Part shown: one piece after another, positions 7,121-12,133 of the stretch
How the letters are laid out: each line of letters begins with the position of its first letter
Numbering within the stretch: the first letter of the stretch is position 1
Origin: CAYICL01 sp964361885
GTDB taxonomy: Bacteria; Patescibacteriota; Microgenomatia; UBA1400; CG1-02-47-37
Length of the DNA stretch: 12,133 nt
NCBI GenBank assembly: GCA_964361885.1
Contig: CAYICL010000022.1
Location: forward strand, 1-12,133
Reading direction: 5' to 3'
Made by a program: the position numbers and the translations under genes
The notes under the pieces: model-generated
Seen by the model: only the letters and a program-made list of their open reading frames with translations
The model's database searches: none
Told to the model about the DNA's origin: nothing

Positions 7121-8784
7121 GGTGAAGAAGGGAGGGGCGGTTCTAAAATCTCGTTAGTTTGGGACAATATTTTAGGTAAATTTTTCAAACGTTTAATTAA
7201 GTTGATAAAACTGTTTAGCTCCTGGATTTTAAACAGTTTAGAAAGCAAAAAGTAAACAGACAAACCAATTAAAGTGGTAAGGATAGAAAGAATGATTAAG
7301 TCTAAGGTTTTAGTAGTGTTTAAGATATAGCGGTCAAGTAACCGTAAGGGTACCCACAAAGCAAAACCGGTGATGATGGTGGCCAAAGACATTTTGGCAA
7401 AGGGAAGGGCAAATTCGGAGCGATGAAAGCCATTAACAAGACGGGACAGAAAGATAAAGAGAAGGCCGGCGTGAAGAAAGCTAGCCAGAGAGATAGCCAA
7501 AGCCAAACCAAGAACACTTAAATGAAACCGGTAAACAAACAAAAAGCTTAAGACAACATTGGTAATCACCGCCAGAGATCCAAGAAACAATGGAGTTCTG
7601 GTGTCAGATAGGGCATAAAACCCCCTAACCAAGATTTGGATGGCTGATTGAGCAAAGACGGAAATGGCAAACAAAGCCACGACTTGTCCGGTTAATAAGG
7701 TGGCTTCCCAAGGAAAACCCCGGGCCCCAAAAGCCAAGCGAACGGCCGGCAGACGCAAAACCAAGAGAATCATACTGGCCGGCAAACTTAAATAAAGAAC
7801 CTGGTTTAAGGAAGTTAAGAGCAAAGATTTAAAGCGATCAAATGAGCCCTGAGGATGTTGCTGAGATAAACTCGGCAGAGCGGCTTGACCAATGGTGGCG
7901 CCAAATAAACCAACCGGCAAGGAGTTAAGGTGCTGGGCAAAATAAAAGATGGCCAAAGAACCGGCCGAAAGCGAGGTGGCAATAAAAACAGCCACTGTCA
8001 ATTCAATCTGACTAATAGCTAAAGCAATAGTCCGGGGCAACATCAAACGGCCGATACGCTTGACGCCGGGATGATTAAAATCAAAAGAAGGTTGATAACG
8101 ATAGCCAATAGCTTTAACTAAAGGCAGTTGGACTAATAGATGCAAAAAAGCCCCTAAAATAACACCGAGGGCCGGACCGTAAATGCCAAAAAAGGGGCTT
8201 AAAACCAAGATGCCAAAAATGATACCAAGATTGTAGGCGATCGGAGATAAAGCCGGAACAATAAAATGGCGGTAAGACTGTAAGATTCCGGTAATAAAGT
8301 TGGAAACTAAGAAGCTAACTTGAGCAATTAGGAGAACTCGGGTCAGGTTAACCATTAAGCTTAATTCCTGAAAAGAAAAAGTCGGGGCGATCAGGCGACT
8401 TAGGGGCCAAGTAAAAATAATTAAAATCAGGCTTAAAAGCACAAACAGCAGCAAACCGAAAGTAATGACGGTGGAAGCAATATGCCAAGCCTGCTTCCTG
8501 TCTTTCATCATATATTGAGAAAAAACCGGGATAAAGGCGGCAGAAAGGGCGCCGACCACTAAAAGTTGAAAGATCATATCAGGTAAACGGAAAGCGGCAA
8601 AGTAAACATCCAGCTGCCAAATAGAATCAGGGCCGAAAAAGGTGCCGGCTAAAAATCGGTCACGCAATAAACCTAAAACGCGGGACAAAAAAACCGCCAC
8701 CATTAAAACAGAGGCAGCAGACAGGATGTTATTCTGGCGACGATTGAGAAATTGGCGGCCGTTTTTGAAAAAATCATTATTCAT
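7117..8784 (-). CDS. murJ: Lipid II flippase MurJ
   Basis: Polytopic membrane protein of the MurJ/MviN (MOP exporter) family, which moves lipid II across the cytoplasmic membrane for peptidoglycan synthesis. The 555 aa fit the family (about 510-560 with 14 membrane helices). Early motifs are SRVLGLLRDRFLAGTFFG, FRLPDMIFQLLVVGALSAAF and IPVFSQY, the MurJ signature region with its conserved arginines. Many hydrophobic helices follow, ending in a basic tail. The start is set at MNNDFFKNGRQF; a longer frame to 8892 would run through the -10 box and into divergent rpsT. It leads a murJ-lepA operon. A wall-making cell is implied. Confidence 0.95.
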   Translation of the reverse strand: MNNDFFKNGRQFLNRRQNNILSAASVLMVAVFLSRVLGLLRDRFLAGTFFGPDSIWQLDVYFAAFRLPDMIFQLLVVGALSAAFIPVFSQYMMKDRKQAWHIASTVITFGLLLFVLLSLILIIFTWPLSRLIAPTFSFQELSLMVNLTRVLLIAQVSFLVSNFITGILQSYRHFIVPALSPIAYNLGIIFGILVLSPFFGIYGPALGVILGAFLHLLVQLPLVKAIGYRYQPSFDFNHPGVKRIGRLMLPRTIALAISQIELTVAVFIATSLSAGSLAIFYFAQHLNSLPVGLFGATIGQAALPSLSQQHPQGSFDRFKSLLLTSLNQVLYLSLPASMILLVLRLPAVRLAFGARGFPWEATLLTGQVVALFAISVFAQSAIQILVRGFYALSDTRTPLFLGSLAVITNVVLSFLFVYRFHLSVLGLALAISLASFLHAGLLFIFLSRLVNGFHRSEFALPFAKMSLATIITGFALWVPLRLLDRYILNTTKTLDLIILSILTTLIGLSVYFLLSKLFKIQELNSFINLIKRLKNLPKILSQTNEILEPPLPSSP

Positions 8785-8807
8785 ATAAAAATAGAGTGGC
8801 GTTTGCG

Positions 8808-8816
8808 AGTATAACA
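8808..8816 (-). promoter_or_regulatory. Promoter of murJ-lepA
   Basis: On the minus strand, TGT then TATACT (8813-8808) forms an extended -10. A weak TTGTTT lies 18 bp upstream as a possible -35. Predicted transcription start is near 8801, which leaves a leader of about 17 nt before the murJ ATG with no Shine-Dalgarno site. Confidence 0.6.
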
Positions 8817-8822
8817 TGGGGC

Positions 8823-8852
8823 TTGTCAGGGAAACAACCGAGATGGTATGAT
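8823..8852 (+). promoter_or_regulatory. Promoter of rpsT
   Basis: TTGTCA (8823-8828), 18-bp spacer, TATGAT (8847-8852) preceded by TGG, giving an extended -10. Both boxes match five of six consensus bases. Predicted transcription start at 8859 is one base before the rpsT ATG. The promoter is divergent from and interleaved with that of murJ. Confidence 0.75.
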
Positions 8853-8859
8853 ACGGGTC

Positions 8860-9117
8860 ATGCCAATACTCAAGTCGGCTATCAAAAAACAAAAACAGGA
8901 TAAAAAAAGAACGGCGGTAAATAAGCCCTACAAATTACAGTATCGGGCGGCGATTAAAAAGATGAGAGAAGAAAAAACCAAGAAAGCTTTACAAGCAGCT
9001 TTTCAGGCTTTAGATAAGGCAGCGCAAAAAAGAGTGATTCATAAAAATAAAGCTTCAAGGTTGAAATCAAGATTAAATAAACTGCTTAAAACAGCGGGTA
9101 AAAAAGCGGCAAGGTGA
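8860..9117 (+). CDS. rpsT: 30S ribosomal protein S20
   Basis: Small-subunit protein that binds 16S rRNA early in assembly. The 85 aa are highly basic and helical: MPILKSAIKKQKQDKKR at the start corresponds to the family's MANIKSAxKR opening, then RAAIKKMREE and a basic C-terminal helix with KASRLKSRLNKLLK. Length is normal (about 85-90). An in-frame ATG at 8848 lies inside the -10 box and would add four residues not seen in S20, so 8860 is preferred. The mRNA should be nearly leaderless. It is monocistronic or reads into the pilus genes, as only 35 bp and no terminator separate them. Confidence 0.95.
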   Translation: MPILKSAIKKQKQDKKRTAVNKPYKLQYRAAIKKMREEKTKKALQAAFQALDKAAQKRVIHKNKASRLKSRLNKLLKTAGKKAAR

Positions 9118-9143
9118 CTTTTGGGATCGGATTCTTGTATACT
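9114..9143 (+). promoter_or_regulatory. Probable promoter of the pilN-like gene
   Basis: GTGACT (9114-9119, four of six matches to TTGACA, overlapping the rpsT stop), 18-bp spacer, TATACT (9138-9143). Predicted start near 9150, about 3 nt before the ATG at 9153. Weaker support than the other promoters because the -35 is imperfect and no TGn is present. Confidence 0.55.
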
Positions 9144-9152
9144 TTAAACAGA

Positions 9153-9707
9153 ATGTCTGCCCAATCAAAAGAACTTAATTTATTACCCAGTGGAAAATGG
9201 GAAACAGGAATTCCAGGGAAGTTATTGCGCTGGGCATTAAAAACCGGCAGATATATTGTAGTCTTTACCGAATTAGTAGTTATTTCCGCTTTTTTATACC
9301 GTTTTGGTTTGGACAGAAAATTAACGGACTTAAACGAAGAGATGAAACGGCAACTGTCGGCGGTGAATACTTACGGGGATTTGGAAACAAATTTTAGAAA
9401 CTTACAGTCAAGGTTAGAACTGATAAAACAGGGCCAGGAAAGTAGTTTAAAACCGGATTTGATTTTAACTAATATCAGTCAAATTACTCCCATAGATACC
9501 TCATATTCAACCATTAGCATTGATAAAGAAACCGTGTCGCTACAAGGCCAGACATTAAGTGAAATTGGTTTGGCGACTTTATTGGCAAAAGCCCAGGCGA
9601 ATGAGGTTTTTTCAGAAGTGAATTTAGAAAATGTCAGTTCGCCAACAGAAGAAAGCCAGGCAATTGATTTCAGATTAAGTTTAACTTTAAAAAATGTACC
9701 AAAATAG
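9153..9707 (+). CDS. PilN-like type IV pilus inner-membrane protein
   Basis: 184 aa. The N-terminal KELNLLPSGKW (6-16) resembles the (I/L)NLLP motif by which PilN binds the cytoplasmic PilM. A single membrane helix (about 34-50) follows, then a coiled-coil-like segment (about 54-96) and a small extracytoplasmic alpha/beta domain (about 100-184). This is the PilN plan, and the next gene has the PilO plan, which supports the call. In known systems PilN and PilO form a dimer that links the motor to the pilus path. No pilM is seen beside it. A GspL-like role in a related secretion system is possible. The start at 9153 is chosen because an upstream frame from 9114 overlaps the rpsT stop and the promoter. 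Confidence 0.72.
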   Translation: MSAQSKELNLLPSGKWETGIPGKLLRWALKTGRYIVVFTELVVISAFLYRFGLDRKLTDLNEEMKRQLSAVNTYGDLETNFRNLQSRLELIKQGQESSLKPDLILTNISQITPIDTSYSTISIDKETVSLQGQTLSEIGLATLLAKAQANEVFSEVNLENVSSPTEESQAIDFRLSLTLKNVPK

Positions 9708-10329
9708 AATCAATTACTTGAAATATTATAAAAGGTTAAAGCAATTATCCCAAAACCCTTTGGCGAGAGTTTCCGGTTTGGTGAGTTTGACGTTTTTTAC
9801 CATAGCATTTTTTGGAATGTTTGCAATTTCACCGACTTTAAAAACCATTGCTCAATTAAACAAACAAATTGAAGACACGGAAGCGGTTAACAGTAAATTA
9901 AAAAGTAAGGTTAAGGATTTAGAGAAAGCCGAAATTGTCTACAGCCAGGTGCTAGAGAGTTTAGATTTGGTGAATCGGGTGTTGCCGGAAAAAAATGAGT
10001 TTGAAAGATTAGCCTGGCAGATAAGCTGGTTAGCGGTTGAAAGCGGAGTGGAGATAACCAACAGCAGTTTTGGAGAGTTTGTGATTGTTGGCAGTCAGGA
10101 TAAAGCTGAAGGGAAAATTCAATTAATCAGTTTGGATTTATCGGTAAGCGGCAGCTATAACAAGATTAAAGCTTTTCTAAAAAAAATAACAGAGATTGAC
10201 CGGTTAATTGAGATAGAAACGGTGAGTTTGACTAAAAATGCTGCTGATGGCGGCGGAAAAAGTCAAGCGCTAACAGCCAATCTGAAGCTTAAGGCCGACT
10301 ATTTTGATACCAAGGCGGGGGTAAAATGA
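9694..10329 (+). CDS. PilO-like type IV pilus inner-membrane protein
   Basis: 211 aa with a basic cytoplasmic N-terminus, one membrane helix (about 27-46), a heptad-like coiled coil (about 48-95) and a PilO/GspM-type ferredoxin-like domain (about 97-205). Family-like motifs are LPEKNEFERLAWQISWLA (97-114) and LSVSGSYNKIKAFLKKI (149-165). It overlaps the PilN-like gene by 14 nt and the next gene by 4 nt (ATGA), so the three are translated together. The 14-nt overlap and lack of a Shine-Dalgarno site suggest re-initiation. It probably pairs with the PilN-like protein outside the membrane. Confidence 0.78.
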   Translation: MYQNRINYLKYYKRLKQLSQNPLARVSGLVSLTFFTIAFFGMFAISPTLKTIAQLNKQIEDTEAVNSKLKSKVKDLEKAEIVYSQVLESLDLVNRVLPEKNEFERLAWQISWLAVESGVEITNSSFGEFVIVGSQDKAEGKIQLISLDLSVSGSYNKIKAFLKKITEIDRLIEIETVSLTKNAADGGGKSQALTANLKLKADYFDTKAGVK

Positions 10330-10649
10330 TCGCAGAAATATACGAAAAAAAATTAAGAAAAGATCTGTTTATATTATCGGTGTGCACTCTGGCGACAGTG
10401 GTGATTTGGATCGGCTTAACCATTTACTGGACTTTAACCAAAAGCCGGGTTAATCCAGATGTAAAAAAGCAGATTTTGCCCTTGACGCCAACGATTGAGC
10501 TTGACACAATGGAATCAATTAAACAGAGACTTTTGGTGCCGGAAGCCAGCTGGAGCAGTATTAAATTAAAGCCGGTAGTACCGGTGATTATAGAAGTTCC
10601 AGAAGCAACTGAGAGTGCCCAAGAAGCAACTGAGAGTGCCAGCGAGTAA
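10326..10649 (+). CDS. Small single-pass membrane protein in the pilus cluster, unknown
   Basis: 107 aa, no family recognised. A short charged cytoplasmic end (1-13) is followed by one membrane helix (about 14-37). The extracytoplasmic part has LPLTPTIELDTMESIKQRL (51-69), a proline-rich stretch with KPVVPVIIEVPE, and a C-terminal doubled EATESA peptide. It overlaps the PilO-like gene by ATGA, with a G-rich GGGGG just upstream that may act as a weak ribosome site. Its place after PilN and PilO is where pilP lies in classical pilMNOPQ operons, and PilP also has one N-terminal anchor and a Pro-rich linker. The PilP-type beta domain is missing, so it is at best a positional counterpart. Confidence 0.65.
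   Translation: MIAEIYEKKLRKDLFILSVCTLATVVIWIGLTIYWTLTKSRVNPDVKKQILPLTPTIELDTMESIKQRLLVPEASWSSIKLKPVVPVIIEVPEATESAQEATESASE
10602..10640 (+). repeat. Short direct repeat, 18-bp copies with 21-bp period
   Basis: GAAGCAACTGAGAGTGCC occurs at 10602-10619 and again, identical, at 10623-10640. It encodes the doubled EATESA in the C-terminal tail of the 107-aa protein. The period is a multiple of three, so copy number could change without a frameshift. Confidence 0.85.
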
Positions 10650-10654
10650 ATAAA

Positions 10655-11992
10655 ATGCTAAATAATCCAAAATCCATTAAGATTCACTTCCCGACTGCTT
10701 TAGGTTTGTTGATTTTGTTGGTGGGAGTAGGAGTAGGAATTTTTTTCATAAAAACCAAACCGCTGGGTGAAACCGGAACAGATAATAGTTTAACGCCGAC
10801 CCAGGTAAAAATTACCAATGTGACAGATACTGGTTTTAGCGTTTCCTTCGTAACCAATAAAGCCGTTACCGGCTCAATTAAATACGGGGCAGATATAAAT
10901 AGTTTAAAACAAAGCGGGCTAGACGACCGCGACCAACTGTCTGGTGAAGCCGGCAGCTTTGAAATCCACCATATATCAATAAAAAATCTAACCGCTCAAA
11001 CCAAGTATTTTTTTAAGATCGAGTCTGGGGGCAAACAGTTTGATAATCAAGGCAAGGTGTTTGAAATCACCACCGGCATCAGTTTAGGCAGTCCACCGGC
11101 AGCCGATCCGATCTATGGAACAATTTTAACCACGGCCGGGACTCCGGCAGAAGGAGTGGTAGTTTATGTGAATGTGGCCAACGGAGCACCGCTGTCGGCT
11201 CTGGCCAAAACCAACGGCAACTGGGCTTTGTCTTTGTCAACGGCAAGAACGGCCGATTTAGCCAGTTATTTAACTTATGACACTCAAGCAACAATGGTAA
11301 ATATTTTAGCCCAAGGCGGCAAACAAGGAACGGCGCCGGCAATTACCACCACGTCTAACGACAGCCCGGTACCGGATATTGCTTTAGGCAAGTCTCATGA
11401 TTTCAGAAATCTAGCTGAAGCAAAACCGACGGCAACCCCAACAACAATAGAAAAAACAGCGACTCAGAGTGCAAGCAAGAGCGGCTTTGGGCTGGATCCA
11501 ATCATAGCGGAAGCAACTGATAGCGGTGACGTGGGTGAGGTGACTTTAGACAATCCGAGCGTTGACGGAGAAGTGATTAATGCGACAATGCCGGCATTTA
11601 TCGGTACCGGGCCGCCGGGGAAAGTGCTGGCAATAGAGATCAATTCAGAAAATACTTATACCGGTTCGGCTAAAATTGATGAAGACGGCAATTGGGAGTT
11701 TACCCCGCCAACCGGATTAACTCCGGGAGAGCACACAGTGACGATTTCATATATTAATGATGCCGGAGAGGAGCAGACGATCAAAAGAAGTTTTGTGATT
11801 GCGGCGGCCGGACAAAGCGATGTGCCAGCGATCACCGCTACCCAGTCAGGATCAACAGAAAACGGCAGGACTGAAATGCCGTCAACCGATTCGGGCGTGC
11901 CGCATCCGGGAACCGGTGAGACAACCTTATTAATCGTCTTGGCCGGCATCGGTTTAGTGATAGGCGGAATAAAATTAAAAAATATTGTGTAA
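10655..11992 (+). CDS. Multi-domain surface protein: Fn3-like, carboxypeptidase-regulatory-like and Ig-like domains with a sorting-type C-terminus
   Basis: 445 aa, likely displayed outside the cell. N-terminal signal or anchor helix about 13-32. An Fn3-like domain resembling the N-terminal domain of purple acid phosphatases spans about 46-140 (VTGSIKYGAD, LTAQTKYFFKI). A carboxypeptidase-regulatory-like beta domain lies at about 151-245 (TPAEGVVVYV, TNGNWALSL). A Thr/Ser/Ala linker follows (about 250-298), then a bacterial Ig-like domain at about 299-383 (DEDGNWEFTPPTGLTPGEHTV is split by GNWEF and TPGEHTV cores), and a Ser/Thr-rich stalk. The C-terminus is HPGTGE (417-422), a hydrophobic helix (about 424-439) and a short Lys tail, like an LPxTG sorting signal with His for Leu. 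No catalytic motif was seen. It starts 5 bp after the 107-aa gene and is probably cotranscribed with it, which suggests a pilus-associated adhesin or scaffold. Confidence 0.75.
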   Translation: MLNNPKSIKIHFPTALGLLILLVGVGVGIFFIKTKPLGETGTDNSLTPTQVKITNVTDTGFSVSFVTNKAVTGSIKYGADINSLKQSGLDDRDQLSGEAGSFEIHHISIKNLTAQTKYFFKIESGGKQFDNQGKVFEITTGISLGSPPAADPIYGTILTTAGTPAEGVVVYVNVANGAPLSALAKTNGNWALSLSTARTADLASYLTYDTQATMVNILAQGGKQGTAPAITTTSNDSPVPDIALGKSHDFRNLAEAKPTATPTTIEKTATQSASKSGFGLDPIIAEATDSGDVGEVTLDNPSVDGEVINATMPAFIGTGPPGKVLAIEINSENTYTGSAKIDEDGNWEFTPPTGLTPGEHTVTISYINDAGEEQTIKRSFVIAAAGQSDVPAITATQSGSTENGRTEMPSTDSGVPHPGTGETTLLIVLAGIGLVIGGIKLKNIV

Positions 11993-12013
11993 ATGATGAA
12001 AGACATGTATAAA
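11985..12013 (+). promoter_or_regulatory. Probable promoter of the last ORF
   Basis: TTGTGT (11985-11990), 17-bp spacer, TATAAA (12008-12013). Predicted start near 12020, one base before the ATG at 12021. The -35 matches only the TTG, and the sequence is AT-rich, so this is moderate evidence. Confidence 0.5.
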
Positions 12014-12020
12014 TATATCT

Positions 12021-12133
12021 ATGGATGATAACGGCCTGCAGACTCCAGCCAGCACGATACCAGGAAGCAACGCACCAGTCAGCAAGATAGATGAAGCTTT
12101 AGATACTTTACCGCCAGTACCGCCGGTGCCGCC
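12021..12133 (+). CDS. Start of a proline-rich ORF of unknown function, cut by window edge
   Basis: An open frame from ATG at 12021 to the window end gives 37 full codons, beginning MDDNGLQTPASTIPGS and ending in a Pro/Val run (LPPVPPVPP). No hydrophobic segment is present in the visible part, so it may begin in the cytoplasm with a disordered tail. No family can be named. An overlapping frame from the ATG at 12025 closes quickly and is not preferred. It lies 28 bp after the surface-protein gene, with a promoter-like sequence in the gap. Confidence 0.55.
   Translation, partial: MDDNGLQTPASTIPGSNAPVSKIDEALDTLPPVPPVP

Noticed and set aside
7064..7255. Plus-strand ORF of 63 aa spanning the murJ-lepA junction.
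   Set aside because: It is antisense to two clear genes, has no recognisable domain and no promoter-like sequence before it.
8785..8892. A 36-residue N-terminal extension of MurJ reaching to 8892.
   Set aside because: It would cross the murJ -10, the rpsT promoter and the first rpsT codons, and the added residues lack any MurJ resemblance.
11079..12006. Two minus-strand ORFs (87 and 116 aa) opposite the surface-protein gene.
   Set aside because: They are Pro/Leu/Val-rich mirror frames of the Thr/Gly-rich coding strand and no family is recognisable.
1..12133. CRISPR array, tRNA or rRNA genes, insertion sequence, phage or defence genes.
   Set aside because: No regularly spaced repeats, cloverleaf-like or rRNA-like sequence, transposase or nuclease motif was seen on either strand; nearly all bases belong to recognisable genes.

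Overview
The window looks like chromosomal core DNA from a small-genome bacterium, most likely of the Candidate Phyla Radiation (Patescibacteria, perhaps Microgenomates-like). This is an inference from several traits: compact HrcA (241 aa) and GrpE (138 aa), a DnaJ without the zinc finger, very tight gene packing, a minimal PilN/PilO locus next to a surface protein, and few Shine-Dalgarno sites. TGA is used only as a stop here (murJ, rpsT, the PilO-like gene), so a recoded-UGA lineage is unlikely. No RNA gene, CRISPR array, insertion sequence, phage gene or origin was seen.

Layout. (1) Positions 1-3892, minus strand: a complete heat-shock operon in the order hrcA-grpE-dnaK-dnaJ, with dnaJ running off the left edge. 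Its promoter carries a variant CIRCE operator at 3895-3921. (2) Positions 3949-5322, plus strand: a membrane-anchored glycoside hydrolase resembling family GH39, divergent from hrcA. Its promoter lies against, and partly within, the same CIRCE region. (3) Positions 5324-8784, minus strand: murJ (lipid II flippase) followed by lepA (EF4), joined by a 4-nt ATGA overlap. lepA ends one base from the convergent hydrolase gene. (4) Positions 8860-9117, plus strand: rpsT (ribosomal protein S20), divergent from murJ. (5) Positions 9153-11992, plus strand: a type IV pilus alignment-type cluster made of a PilN-like protein, a PilO-like protein, a 107-aa single-pass protein and a 445-aa multi-domain surface protein with a sorting-signal-like C-terminus. 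(6) From 12021: the start of a proline-rich ORF that leaves the window.

How the parts work together. HrcA probably represses its own operon through CIRCE, and GrpE, DnaK and DnaJ form the Hsp70 folding machine. The hydrolase shares the intergenic operator, so it may respond to the same repressor. PilN- and PilO-like proteins normally form the inner-membrane alignment complex of type IV pili, and the following small membrane protein and surface protein may extend this to the cell exterior.

The most unusual feature concerns gene starts. Nearly every transcription unit has its -10 box so close to the start codon that the mRNA should be leaderless or almost so (hydrolase, rpsT, pilN-like, the last ORF and hrcA). 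Only dnaK, an internal operon gene, has a strong Shine-Dalgarno site. All gaps between genes are under 80 bp, so no gene-free stretch over 300 bases exists.
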